The notes: generated by a model not told the origin, from the sequence alone. A stretch of DNA of 64,000 nucleotides from Caenorhabditis elegans (GCF_000002985.6 NC_003283.11:10106001-10170000), one strand, 5' to 3'. Counted from the stretch's first letter, positions 21,680 to 34,600 are shown. Program-made: numbers and translations.

Positions 21680-24294
21680 TTATACTGGTGGGAAATTGCA
21701 CATAAAACCAGTTGATTCGAAGCCGGTATAGATGAACAAATTGCGAAGTGGATTCTTTCCTTCCGAAATTGATTTAATAGCTTCTTGTCCAATTACTCCA
21801 CCGACACATGCTGCTGTTGGTCCAAAGTTTGGTCCGAACAAACTGAAAAATTACAATTTTGAAAATATTGCAAGTTTTTGCAATGGCAGCAGAACAAGAG
21901 TTTCGATTTTTGGACGTAACATTAAAATGGCATTATTGTAATTTCACAAGATTTTTACATACATTCTTAAAGGCGCACGGAGTTCTTTTAGATGGGTCTC
22001 AGCGCACAACAAAGTTAATGGTAGCTTTTCTTATCTTTGCGGCGGCTTCATTACATTTTTCAATGAACATATTAGGTCTCCAAATAAGTTCCGGGTCAAA
22101 AATCATAACTTTGTTCGCTGCGAATCGATTTTTATGAAACTGTGGGAATTTATGTTATCAACCATGATCTTTCATTTGGCAATAGTCACAAAATTTTTTG
22201 GCCGTCCGAAGTGCCCTAACTCGGAGCCAATTTTTTCAGGCATTTTTCAGATCTCGCTTCTTTTCAGGTTTCAATTGAGGTTTGTGTGCGGATTTTGCTT
22301 AGTTTAATACACAATGTAAGAAAACAAGAAAAGTTTGGAAAAAAATCCCTCCAAAAAAAAAATTTTTGTCGAAAATTTTTGCTTTTTTATACAAAAATGA
22401 TGTAACCATGTGTAAACTATTTTTACACATACAAAACATTTCAATTTAGTGCGTCACACTGAAATAATAACAGAAAACACAGCTTTTTCGAATTTTTGGA
22501 TTATTTCTCGAGATCCAAATATCATACTCAAATGTTTTGTATGTGTAAAAATAGTTTACACATGGTTACATCATTTTTGTATAAAAAAGCAAAAATTTTC
22601 GACAAAAATTTTTTTTTTGGAGGGATTTTTTTCCAAACTTTTCTTGTTTTCTTACATTGTGTATTAAACTAAGCAAAATCCGCACACAAACCTCAATTGA
22701 AACCTGAAAAGAAGCGAGATCTGAAAAATGCCTGAAAAAATTGGCTCCGAGTTAGGGCACTTCGGACGGCCAAAAAAAATTTGTGACTATTTGCAAATGA
22801 AAGATCATGGTTGATAACATAAATTCCCACAGTTTCATAAAAATCGATTCGCAGCGAACAAAGTTATGATTTTTGACCCGGAACTTATTTGGAGACCTAA
22901 TATTTAGTAAATTTTTTTTTGCTTTAAATTTCATGAAAAACAGTTGATTTGTGCGTTAAAAACAAAATGACAAAATTCGTTAAAAATGAAGTAGTTTCAT
23001 TGAAAAGTGCGAGAAAAAAATTGGAAGCAGACGCGAAAATTTGAAAAAAAAAACTACCATAAACCTTTTTTGCATATTTTTTGTTTTTTGATCAGAGCCC
23101 TGATCGAGACACATGAATAAGTCCGTGCGTCTTTAAGACGGAATGCTACCGTTTTTTGAAATTACGATACATTTTTAACTTGTTTTTTTAAATAATTAAA
23201 AAGATAATACATTCTATGTTTTTTATTGATTCATTTTATAATTTTCGTGCGAATAATACTCACTGATCAAATCGATCGGGTTGAACTGGTTGCATATCGA
23301 TGGTATGATTTCCAGCGGCCACCTCCTCGTTCCAGATTGGAATTAATTTCTCAATATCGTTTTCAGTGACTCCGGTAAGTTTATTTTCGCTGGAAGCGCG
23401 GAGCATACTTTTCACGAGGAAATATGATGTTGGAACGATCCGTTTGCACTTTCTCACAATTTTCTTCGCCGTGAAATCAGAGTTGAGCGTTTCGACAAAT
23501 GATGGATATGAAAACGTTTCAAGCACGAATTCTTCATCTACCGTAACCACTGTGCTCGTCTTTCCGGTTTCCGATTCTTCTTCATTCAAGCAATCCGGGC
23601 TTTTAGCTTTTCTTTAAAAGAAATATTGGGATGAGACTTTTAAAACGATTTAACTTACACTAAATAAGCATGGCCATCGAAATCGAAAAATGCGTAGCCA
23701 ATCCATCCGTAGATTGCTCCAGAAATAAATCTGATGTGGTGTTTACGGCAGATATTGTTCACTTTTGCAGTACGTTCGTAACTCTCGTCGAGAACAACAA
23801 CCAACGTGAATTTAGTCAAATACTCTTCGATTTCCGAATCATTTTTCGATAGAACATCTTCCTCGACGATGAAAAGTTTCACATTGCGGTTCAAATTATA
23901 AAGAAAATTGTATGATGCCGCCCATTTCTGAAAACAACGTTCATAAGATATGTATAATTCGAATTAATTACAAACCGTCATCTTTGAATTATCAACCGAA
24001 GCGTCGTAGAGAAAATTCATACCAATTTCTTCTGTATCAACAAGCCGATGATCAACTAAATGCATCTCGTCAACACCAGCGAGTGACAGAGTTTTTGCCA
24101 CTTCCGCACCAAGCTGTTTTCCACCAATAATCAAAACTTTAGAGTTTCGGATTCTGAAAACGAAACAATAGTATTTTATTCGAAAAAATTTAAACTTACT
24201 TATTTTGAGCTTCCATTCCCCATAAACGAATTTGTCGATCGTAAATCGCCTGTTCAGCTTTGCTGACCTCCATATTTTCTTTTGCTTCGGACAT
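21680..24294 (-). CDS. aos-1: SUMO-activating enzyme subunit 1 (AOS1/SAE1)
   Basis: Five minus-strand exons: 24294-24200, 24153-23976, 23927-23659, 23611-23264, 21842-21680; 350 aa, the usual length for SAE1. The N-terminus has the E1 signature AEQAIYDRQIRLWGMEAQ, then a nucleotide-binding VLIIGGKQLGAEVAKTLSLA, DHRLVDTEEIGMNFLYD, and the C-terminal FGPTAACVGGVIGQEAIK. There is no catalytic Cys domain, as expected: AOS1 pairs with UBA2, which carries the thioester cysteine. Together they adenylate and load SUMO in the nucleus. The gene lies 473 bp downstream of wdr-20 on the same strand, compatible with an operon. Its last intron (23263-21843) has been expanded by an 834-bp palindromic repeat. 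Confidence 0.95.
22069..22902. repeat. Large inverted repeat (palindrome) in aos-1 intron
   Basis: The arm at 22069-22441 (starting ATATTAGGTCTCCAAATAAG) is repeated almost perfectly in reverse complement at 22531-22902, with an 89-base spacer. Arms are about 372 bp with only a few mismatches. No coding capacity is seen. It resembles the foldback/palindromic DNA elements dispersed in Caenorhabditis genomes. Transcribed within aos-1 pre-mRNA it would form a very long hairpin. Confidence 0.85.
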
Positions 24295-24767
24295 TCTGCA
24301 AATTATGGCAATCACAAAAAATATGAAAACATTTAGCAAAAATGGTTAATATGAACGGCAAGGTGAACCGAATAAAATCGAGAAGAAGTAAAATAACGAT
24401 ATTTAAATAAATACACAATTCATTAGACCAGAAATTAAACAACGAGAATGAAACGGGGTGAGTTTTAGGGTGAAGAAAAACTAGGCACATGGATCCTACT
24501 GGCACAGTAATATAGAAAATTAAATCTGCGAAGTTGGAACGTTAAGTCATTAATAAAAGAAAAATGTGAGCAGGTGATCATAGTTTGCAAACAATGGCAA
24601 ACAACTTTGCCGGGCTTTACAATTAGAAATAATCCAGAAAAATCATGTTACAGTATACATCCTAAAGATCAGAGCATTACGCTTGACGACAATAAATAAG
24701 ATTAAGTGAACAATAAAAAAGAATAAGAACCTAGTAAAGAAAATTTAAGATACCCGAAGTGGAGTGG

Positions 24768-27700
24768 TTAATTTGCATTCTGCCAGGCATATGTTGGGCG
24801 ATGATAAACAGAAGTACTGGCAGCTGAAACCCGGTATGACGGGGATGTGATATTCGGTGAACGAAGTTGTTGTTCGCCTAAGTAACTTGGAAAACTTTTA
24901 GAGACATTTTCTTAGATTAAATAAACTCACTATTACTGTAGGTACTTGATGATCGTGAAGGTGGAACTCCATTCAAAGCATCTGAGCCGTATCCATATGA
25001 AGAAGTCATAGCGGACGTAGATCCAGATGGTTTTTGACCTGATTCCGGACTTGCTGTTCCTGGTGAATTGATGCAATCTCGTTTTGGTTGATATCTGCCG
25101 GGGCGGCCCCATGTGCAGATATATCCCTCTTGACAAGCAGTCACAACACAATCTTCTCGGAATTCAAGAACTGTCAGACGATCATGCGATACTTTTTTGC
25201 ACATTAACGGTTCTGAAAAATATTTCACAAGTGCTTTCTCGTTCATTTTGTCTTTTTTTTCGTGATAGAAAAATGATTCAAAAATTTCGCGATTTTCCGG
25301 ATCTGACTAGTGAATCGTATTTTAATTTTAAGTATAAGCTTACCGATCATAGGAACATCTCGAATCCCTGGACAAAATTTAGAACCCAACATCCGCGTTT
25401 CGTTACAGCAGCTTATTTGAGAAATTAGCCCGGGGTTTTGTTTCTTGGAACTGAAAATTAACATATTATTATAAATTCTGAATAAATCGACATACCTTTC
25501 AGAATTTACTGATGCACCATTCATCAATGTGCCAATTTTGTGGCCACCAACCGGATTTGATGTAGCACTGGAGCTTCCAGAAGTAAACTTCGAAAATCCT
25601 AGACGTTTTGTAAATTTCTTCTTTTTTTGTTTTTCTGGGCGAGGAGTTGTGTGATTATTAGTTATAGACTGTGAATCAGAAGATGCATTAACACCAGCAC
25701 CACCAGGAGAGACTTCCTGAAGATCTTCAAGTCTTCCAACTAGAGAATTCGTCTGTACTTCGAGGGTAGTCATTGGGGCAATTATTGTTGAATTTCGATG
25801 ACGTCGAATGTTTCCTTGGTTCAACATATCTTCTGTTATATCCCACAGGCATAGAAATGTGTCGTGTCCAACACTTCCTATTCGATAACGGACACTGTTT
25901 CCAGCTGGAGCTCCGTTGATAGTGTTAAACGAAGCAAGTGAACAACGAGAGAATGTTGAAGTTGCATTCATCACTCCAGAATTCAAATCTGCACTAGTAG
26001 ATGGTACTGGTCCCGAACGTATTGAGAAATCCTTTGCAACGTCGTCAAACGTAGATGTCATCGCAATACCATTATTTTCCAGATCTTCTTCGGTTGTGCA
26101 TAAATAAGGATCAAACTTGACCTGACTAACCCAACTTTTGTGAGCTTGTCCTCTGCAAACTACTCGTTTCTCAGCTACACTATAAACTGTTAGAAGATCA
26201 TCTTCGCCGCCAGTGGCAATCAATTTTGCATCAGGGCTCCATGAGAGCGTAAGCAATCCACCTTAAATTTCATGAATATTTGATTTTTTTCGAAGATAAT
26301 GAACCAACCGAAATATGATTTCATAACTGCCAGCAATTCTTGTGCATGATAATTGAAAATCCTGAGGAACCCATCATGTGACACCGTGGCCATCATTTTC
26401 CCATCTGATCCAGAGAAACTGAACTGGTGAATTGAACCTTCTCCAATTTGCCACCTGGTAACTGGATTCCGCTGAACTTTGCCTTTCCACGTGTGAATCG
26501 CGAACTTGTCACCCTGCAAAATCAATATAAATATATGCTTCCAATTTTAGAAACAAAAAGAAACCTCTTTATGAATAGTCCACGGCGGAGGCTGTGAGCT
26601 TCCATTATTGTTGCTACTCGCAGCAGAAATTCTTTGGTCATATACATAAAGATTGCCCGACACATATGACGCCAAGAAAATGTTTGAATCGCCTGAATAA
26701 AATATTATTGAAAACGAGTTTGTTTCTATTACTTACCAGGTAGCCAGCGGATACATGTGACGGAAGTTTTTTCGATGTATCTATCTTCATTGTACAGTCT
26801 GCTGAACGGTGATGATGATGATTTTTCTAGTGGGTCGATGATTTGTAATTGACCGAGAGTGAACCCTATTAGCAGCCTGAAAAGTATTAAATAATTTTGG
26901 AAACAATAATTTTGTCAATCGGTCATTATAGTATGTAAGGAAATGTATAAAATTAGCTCCAACGTTTGATAAACTTACTGGCATGATCCATTTTTAGCCG
27001 ATTCCTGGTTAAAAGCATGATAAGTCGGTGAAGTACCTTTATAAACTCTCTTGTCGATCGGTCGAGATAAATCAGTTTCAGTTTGAGTTCCTCTGAAAAA
27101 CAATAAAGTTTAAAGCTATCGATGAATAATCTAACCTATACGAGAACACATAAAGTTCTTTTCCAACATTGAAGCAAATCTTGTCAGCCTGTGCCTCATC
27201 CACCTATAAGTACAAGCATTCTTCAAGGTTGGGAGTTATCTTTTTGTCTGATAAAATCTACGATGTCTTGCAGAAAAAAATCTCACCATGTCTATTCGTG
27301 CTCCATTCGGCTCATTTTTATGGTGTTCGTAAGTTGAACTAGTTGGTGCCACAGCCTCGGGAGATTCCACACTTTTCTCTGCGCCATTGAGAAAGCTTAC
27401 ACGAACAGTAGAGCCCGCAGCTGCTATCTGACTTGCAGCAGCCGATGCGATTCCCGGTGGCATGTGGTACTGTGGAAGGGGCCGAGGACGCGAGAATTCG
27501 GCCGATGGGACGCTCCGATAGACACCTTCTCGCGTCTCGAAGTTTTTCTTTATCTCTTCTCGTGTAGGTTGAGAATGGGAAAGAAGGACACCTGCAAAAA
27601 AGCATTTATGGAAAAGTTTACCATTTGGCATGCATTTTATAATCTAGTGGATGCATCTTCGAAACGTTTTTTAATGAGGAACACTACTTATCGGAATTTG

Positions 27701-27949
27701 CAAAGAAACCTCAGAGGATTGAATTCGTCGATATTTAGAGATTGTCTAGATTGTCCTTTGAACTTTTTTCAATCTCATGAGACCTTATTAATCTAAAGCA
27801 ATGACAGTAATGACATAATCATAAAAATTGATCAACATACTTTTCAAGCCTTTAAAAAACTTACCTTCGGAAAGAACAGAAGATTGAAGAGCAGAATTAT
27901 TAGTACCACCTAGCGAAGTTGACGGTCCAAGCATATGCTGATGCATCAT
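24768..27949 (-). CDS. wdr-20: WD40 protein WDR20, USP12/46 deubiquitinase cofactor
   Basis: Eleven minus-strand exons, all in phase: 27949-27865, 27591-27287, 27203-27136, 27092-26979, 26876-26737, 26692-26565, 26513-26309, 26261-25496, 25450-25344, 25212-24931, 24877-24768; 769 aa. WD repeats are visible as SVTCIRWLPGDSNIFLASY, IHQFSFSGSDGKMMATVSHD, LTLSWSPDAKLIATGGEDD, and, after a long Ser/Thr insert, LTVLEFREDCVVTACQEG. The order and spacing match WDR20, which with WDR48 activates the USP46/USP12 deubiquitinases; in C. elegans this affects glutamate receptor turnover (knowledge, not sequence). The final exon uses TTACTTAG as acceptor; reading through instead gives a stop five codons later. 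An upstream in-frame Met (28015) is possible. The 5' end faces the oligoribonuclease gene. Confidence 0.92.
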
Positions 27950-28635
27950 CGTGTGAAACCAGTCTTCAAAAAACTTTAATACAACGATGACAAAATGATT
28001 TTCACAGGGGAACATTGCGAAATTTTAAAACCTTCATTTAAGTATGACTTTAATACAAACCTTAGCTTTGAGAATATTCGCGACATTCCGCATTTCAAGC
28101 CCGTCTGCTCATCCTTAAATTTGTCAATAAAGCAGAATTGTCAAATATCTGGAAAACTCGTTTTCAGAACAGATGACGGCTTTTGAGTTTGGGGTTTTAA
28201 GAGAAAAGAGAAACAATTCCAGAGGGGCAAAACACAGATTAAAAATGTTTCCAGGAAAAAAACAAGTTTTCAGAAAACGGGAATCAGAAGATAGAAGGAA
28301 GACACTGTTAAAGTTTGATATTTCATACCGTTGAATGCGTCGCGGCTCTAAACGCTACGCATGTCTGACGGAGCGCACTTGCACTTAATTTCTTTGTGTT
28401 GAATTTTTATCCGTTTTTCTTGAAAGTTTTTCTGGATGTAAAATGTTTTTTTGAGAAAAATTAACAATTCATAGTGAATTAATTTATATTTATTAAATGT
28501 TAAACTCTAAATTTCGATACCTACATGTTATCTGTTCTTTTTTACGCATTTGGAAACGCGGGTATTTAATATATTATGAAAAACAGTCTACGTATTGCCT
28601 AATATGATTATTTTTCCTCATCTTCATCCGCAATG
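27950..28635. promoter_or_regulatory. Divergent promoter region wdr-20 / oligoribonuclease
   Basis: About 690 bases separate the two divergently oriented start codons, so both promoters must lie here. No other coding exon is convincing. A GC-rich patch near 28330-28385 (CGTCGCGGCTCTAAACGC) stands out from the AT-rich background. Confidence 0.5.
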
Positions 28636-28642
28636 TTTTCAG
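28636..28642 (+). promoter_or_regulatory. Likely spliced-leader acceptor for oligoribonuclease
   Basis: TTTTCAG five bases before the ATG at 28648 matches the nematode acceptor consensus with no upstream exon in sight, as for SL trans-splicing. Choosing it excludes the in-frame ATG at 28633. Confidence 0.55.
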
Positions 28643-28647
28643 AGTGC

Positions 28648-31600
28648 ATGCTAGGAGCTCTTTTAAAGTCAATCAATATACCTATCAGCCGACGCGCAAT
28701 GTCTACACTCTACCATACCTGTGACAAAATCGAGCAACGAATCATTTGGATCGACTGTGAAATGACAGGCCTGGACGTTGAAAAGCAGGTTAGTTTTTTG
28801 TATTTTTTAAGAACTTTGTTAATCGATAAAACTTTTTCAGACACTCTGTGAGATTGCTTTGATCGTGACAGACTCAGAATTGAATACAATTGCGACTGGG
28901 CCAGATATTGTTATTCATCAGCCAAAAGAAGTTCTTGACAACATGGAAGAATGGCCAAGAAATACGTTTCATGAAAATGGTTTAATGGAAAAAATAATTG
29001 CAAGCAAGTACTCAATGGCTGATGCTGAAAACGAAGTGATCGATTTTCTCAAATTGCACGCTCTTCCCGGTAAGACAACTATTTTTCAAAAATAGAGTAG
29101 CCAATGGAATTTATTCAAAACGATAATAAACATTTATTTAGAAACTTACCCTCGAAGTTTATAAGATATAGAATTTTAAATAATAAGAAAGTTATGTAGG
29201 AGCTGAGCGTCCTTATTTTCTTTATAAATATCGGCAAATCTGCATTTTCCTCTCTTAAATCGCGTGTGTGCCACGGGTAGGTGTTTTTGAAAAAACTTTG
29301 GACATCCGATGTCGCGCAAACCTTCGTTTTTTTTTTCATTTTTGATGTGTCCAAGTTGGCAACGCTTATAGCTCAGCGCTGGATGGATGAAAATTCGAGC
29401 TCTTTTTTTTCATCTCTTCAAAAAGGCTTTTCCTACTTTTTGTTTTTTACCGTTTCTCGATCTGAGCTCATTGAGCCGAGATATTTTGAGTCAAACTCAA
29501 AAATCGCTATTTTTCCTCATTTTCCGGTGGTTTTAATTGAAGGAAAATTCGAATATTTGAGATTATTTCACGATTTTTTAGGGGTGTATACAACTCGACC
29601 AGCTCTTTCCAACGTGTATTTTGAAAAAATTCTACGACTCTTTTAAGCTATAGAAGTGGGCTCTTTAGTGTGAAATCGAAAATTACATTTTTATTGGTGT
29701 GCAAATTAGCGATTTTTGATGGTTTTTCGGCCATAAGTCGGTCAGTTTGGCACTTTTTGGGGTAAATTTTTCGAAAAACGTATTTTTCAGGAAATTGTCT
29801 CTTCAAAAATATAATTTTTTTTACAAAAAAGTCAAAAATAACTTCAGAAATCGCAAATTTCATGATTTTCTCTAAAAAATGACGTTTTTGCTGGAAAAAT
29901 AAAAAATTTTCCACTACCGAATGGGATTTTATGTTAAATTCGTAATTAGTACATAAATGCCGAATGGATGCTGAAAGCACAGCTCTCTACGACCATTTTC
30001 CACGATTTTAGTTTATTTAATTTTTGACCTCGAAATTTCAATTTCCCTCTTTTCCTGGACCAGTTTTTCACTGAAATGTGAATGTTATGTCCTAAATCTT
30101 ATTATTTTTGCTATGAGAAGCGAGACAAACAAAAAGTTTTTGGCCATGAGTTCCTCGAGCCCCGTTCCTGAAGTTGTGAGCTTCAAGCCTTGCTCAGGAA
30201 GCTCAAAAGTTCATTCTTGAACAATTTTCAAATTTTAAATGCTATCATATTCTCCTTTTAACGCTGATTTCAAATATATATTTTTCTTTTTCCAATTCCT
30301 ATTATGAGCTGAGTTACAGCGTTTTCAAGTTTCAGCAACGCCCGCCCGCCCCCTCTTTCCTCCTTCCTCTCCACAGAGTCTCCAGCGATGCATAGGGAGG
30401 CTGTAATATGGTCTCTAATTACTGTTACAGGATCACATATATATATATTTTACGACATATCTCTGGATAGAAGAACAATAGACATTGCCACATTTGTTTT
30501 GGTAAGAGGTCCCAATGGGCTGTAAAACAGTCTATAATATCCACCTTTCTTCCTGCAAGAATCTAAATTATAGGCAGAGCAGTCCGTAGGCCTGCTATGT
30601 CAGTAGGCTTTCACTGCCGGGTCAGAGCGCCGCAGGCGCTCTAAATCTAAATTGTGTACTGCAGGGAGACAATAAATATTTTTAAAACAGTAAAAACAGT
30701 ACGACTCAATCATTAAGTGCAAGCAGAAAACATACAAAAATGTTTTACCCGGTGTGGGGTCGAACCCAGGGGGCACCCACCCAGCTGCCCCACAGACCAA
30801 CCCTCTACCACTTGTCCATGGCGCGCGCGCCGCCACACACTCTGCGTGCGCGCCCCTCCTCTTTCACAGCAGCCGACGCCTGTGCAGGACCTTGCACACC
30901 TCTCCTCCCCTCCCCCTTCCTGCTCCGCGAGCCCGCCCCTCCTCAAACTTCAATCGCTTATATCTCCGCTCATAGTTGTGATAGAGACTTCGTTCTTTGA
31001 GCAATCGATCCCAAATTTCAAGGAGATCACGAATAACCCCAACACAAGTTCGAGGCGAAGCCGAGAACCTGCGCAAGCTACCTTTTCGGGCATCCCCATT
31101 CCCGAAGGGCTGGCGCGGCTTGCCACGGGTAGGTGTTTTTGAAAAAACTTTGGACATCCGATGTCGCGCAAACCTTCGTTTTTTTTTTCATTTTTGATGT
31201 GTCCAAGTTGGCAACGCTTATAGCTCAGCGCTGGATGGATGAAAATTCGAGCTCTTTTTTTTCATCTCTTCAAAAAGGCTTTTCCTACTTTTTGTTTTTT
31301 ACCGTTTCTCGATCTGAGCTCATTGAGCCGAGATATTTTGAGTCAAACTCAAAAATCGCTATTTTTCCTCATTTTCCGGTGGTTTTAATTGAAAGAAAAT
31401 TCGAATATTTGAGATTATTTCACGATTTTTTAGGGGTGTATACAACTCGACCAGCTCTTTCCAACGTGTATTTTGAAAAAATTCTACGACTCTTTTAAGC
31501 TATAGAAGTGGGCTCTTTAGTGTGAAATCGAAAATTGCATGTTCCCCCCTTTGTTTTTTTGGGCGCAATCCTCAAACCACCGCTTCGTGCGCTGTTCTCT

Positions 31601-34600
31601 TTCACAAATCTTGGGTTTTGAGGTAAAAGTATTGTTGAGTAAGCTTCTGGCTACATTTTAAAGTAAATTTTTTTCCAAAAAAGTTTGTTTTTCATTCTGA
31701 AAATCGAGCCAGAAAAAATGTTGTCAAAAAAATGAGGTTTTTGCCTTAAAAATAAAAATTTTTCCACTATCAATCGGGTTTTTATACTAAATTCGTAATA
31801 AGTACATAAATACCGAATGGATGCTGAAAGCACAGCTCTCTACGACCATTTTCCACGATTTAGTTTATTTAATTTTTGACCTCGAATTTTCAGTTTCCCT
31901 CTTTTCCTGGACCGGTTTTTTACTGAAATGTGAATTTTATGCCCTAAATCTTATTATTTTTGCTATGAGAAGCGAGACAAACCAAAAGTTTTTGGTCATG
32001 AGTTCCTCGAGCCGCGTTCCTGAAGTTGTAGGCTTCAAGCTTTGCTCAGGAAGCTGAAAAGTTCATTCTTGACCAATTTTCAAATTTTCAAATGCTATAA
32101 TATTCTCCTTTTAACGCTGATTTCAAATATATATTTTTCTTTTTCCAATTCTTATTATGAGCGGAGTTACGGCGCTTTCAAGTTTCAGCAACGCCCGCCC
32201 GCCCCCTCTTTCCTCCTTCCTCTCCACAGAGTCTCCAGCGATGCATAGGGAGGCTGTAATATGGTCTCTAATTACTGTTACAGGATCACATATATATATT
32301 TTACGACATATCTCTGGATAGAAGAACAATAGACATTGCCACATTTGTTTTGGTAAGAGGTCCCAATGGGCTGTAAAACAGTCTATAATATCCACCTTTC
32401 TTCCTGCAAGAATCTAAATTATAGGCAGAGCAGTCCGTAGGCCTGCTATGTCAGTAGGCTTTCACTGCCGGGTCAGAGCGCCTGCGGCGCTCTGAATCTA
32501 AATTATAGGCAGAGCAGGCCGAAGGCCTGCTATGCCAGTAGGCTTTAGCTGCCGGGTCAGAGCGCCGCAGGCGCTCTAAATCTAAATTGTGTACTGCAGG
32601 GAGACAATAAATATTTTTAAAACAGTAAAAACAGTACGACTCAATCATTAAGTGCAAGCAGAAAACATACAAAAATGTTTTACCCGGTGTGGGGTCGAAC
32701 CCAGGGGGCACCCACCCAGCTGCCCCACAGACCAACCCTCTACCACTTGTCCATGGCGCGCGCGCCGCCACACACTCTGCGAGCGCGCCCCTCCTCTTTC
32801 ACAGCAGCCGACGCCTGTGCAGGACCTTGCACACCTCTCCTCCCCTCCCCCTTCCTGCTCCGCGAGCCCGCCCCTCCTCAAACTTCAATCGCTTATATCT
32901 CCGCTCATAGTTGTGATAGAGACTTCGTTCTTTGAGCAATCGATCCCAAATTTCAAGGAGATCACGAATAACCCCAACACAAGTTCGAGGCGAAGCCGAG
33001 AACCTGCGCAAGCTACCTTTTCGGGCATCCCCATTCCCGAAGGGCTGGCGCGGCTTGCCGCGCTAGTCTGCCTTCCCTTCTACATTAAATCCCAATGTTG
33101 CAAGGTTGTCCATTTTTGTCGAAAAAATAAAAGTAGGGCAACTTTTCGACACATGATGTCCAAAAAACATGTAATGGTACTTTGAGAGTTTATAGCTCAG
33201 CGGGGAGTGGCCCGAAAATTTTGATTTTTGTTTCTCCCCCTTTCAAAAATCTGTCCCAGTATGGTCATCAAAACGGGGTTGCACAATTTTGCTCCGGGAG
33301 CCCACGGGAGTCGGAAAACTGAAGCTACTTCATTTTGGTGGATGTGTTAGTACTGGCAAAAAACCACTTTTAATTGATGCAAAATTCGAGTTTTTCTTGG
33401 ATCTTTTCAAAACTTGACACATAGTTAGGCCTGACGGAGCCCGATTTTTTGAGCCATAATTCAAAATATTTGACCTACTTTCGAAAATGTAGGCCATCAT
33501 TAAAGTTTTCGAAAAACTAAAAAGATGAACATTTATTTAATCGACGTGAAAAACTGCATTGCCTCCTTCTCTCTCTCTTGGTTCGCTCATTGATGTGAGT
33601 TGGATTATTTTCATTTCTTACTTTTTCACGTGAACATTTTTATTTAATTTTTTGAACAAAAAAATATTTTTAAGAAAACTTTACACAAACTCAAACAATT
33701 GTATTTTCCCTGCTCCGTCCTGGCCCGTTCTTGGAGCAATCAATAGCTAATCAAGTGTTGCTTCTTTTAACATTATCAAAATTTAAAATGGTCGTAACTC
33801 AGTCAGTTGAGGTCCAAAATGATCCAAATTTTTTCCAGCTTACCAACTTAACCTACTGCGAAGCCTAGCGCACTGTGTGCGCTAGTCTGCCTCTTCCTAT
33901 ATTAAATCCTGAAATTGCATTCTTGACAGAAATAAAAAATAAGGGCATGTTTTCGACATGGGGTGTCCCGAGAAATGTGACTGCACTTTGAGAGCTTATA
34001 TCTTGGCTTAGGGTTGGCGGTTTTTTGAGCAATTTGTTTCAATAGCTTACAAAGATAGCGCCTTCCATCGTCATCATTGTGGGGGGCGCTTTTGGGAAGG
34101 CTAAAACACTGATTTGGGCGGGATTCTGGAGTATGGTCGAAATGGATGTATTCTTTGTACTGACGAATTTCATGTTTTTTCAGCCCCAAATCTTCCGTTT
34201 TTCTGACATTTGGTTCCAATTTGTGCGCAAGAGAGAACTTCGTATTTCCAATTTTTTGAAACTATTTTGAAAAAAATTGGCCCACTTTCCAAAATGTAGG
34301 CCATCATTCAATTTTTGCAAAATCAAAAAGATTGATTAAACGTGAAAAACTTTTCTACCACTCTCTCTCTTTCTCTATTTTTGGTGATGAATTCGATAAT
34401 TTTCATTTCTTATTTTTAATAACGTGAGGAAAACTCAATTTTTAAGACTTTTCGAGATTTTTACTTTTTCCCTAATCTAATTGAGGGCCGCACTTTTTGA
34501 ACATGTTGGCTACTTTTAACCTGACTTCCAGCAGGACAGGCTGGAGGCCTGCAATGCTATTGTTTTTCAGTCAAACCCAAAAATCAGGGATTAGGGCCGC

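Larger units (their letters stand above)
29270..33060 (+). repeat. Two tandem ~1.85-1.94 kb direct repeats
   Basis: GCCACGGGTAGGTGTTTTTG recurs at 29270 and 31122 (offset 1852). The units are nearly identical over their first ~420 bp, diverge for about 240 bp (29690-29920 vs 31540-31785), then match again to the end. Unit 2 has an extra ~75-bp duplication near 32480-32570 of the GGGTCAGAGCGCC / AGGCAGAGCAGGCC block. Unit 1 ends inside the hairpin (GCGCGGCTTGCC) and runs straight into unit 2, lacking CTAG. The open frames in both units are byproducts, not genes. Confidence 0.85.
29239..33066 (+). mobile_element. Helitron-like element H1 (with internal tandem duplication)
   Basis: The proposed 5' end is TCTGCATTTTCCTCTCTTAA preceded by A. 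The 3' end is hairpin GCGCGGC-TT-GCCGCGC closing on CTAG (33063-33066), followed by T. TC...hairpin...CTAG between A and T is the Helitron signature. There are no terminal inverted repeats and no Rep/helicase coding, so it is non-autonomous. It contains two long direct repeats. The 5' boundary is less certain than the 3' one. Confidence 0.65.

Noticed and set aside
25243-26256. Single 337-codon exon inside wdr-20
   Set aside because: It is the large true exon plus read-through of its donor at 25495; the WD sequence continues only when spliced to 25450.
29281-29646. 121-codon frame, repeated at 31133-31498 with one residue change
   Set aside because: Both copies sit in the Helitron-like direct repeat. 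The near identity comes from duplicated DNA, and the composition (Phe/Leu/Ser-rich) is that of translated AT-rich sequence.
30750-30825. Functional tRNA gene
   Set aside because: A and B boxes are good but acceptor and T stems do not pair, so I kept it only as a tRNA-derived promoter.
30717-31142. 141-codon Pro/Ser/Arg-rich frame and several overlapping frames (also 32652-33185)
   Set aside because: They arise from the GC-rich tRNA-like block being open in many frames on both strands at once. No splice context or family.
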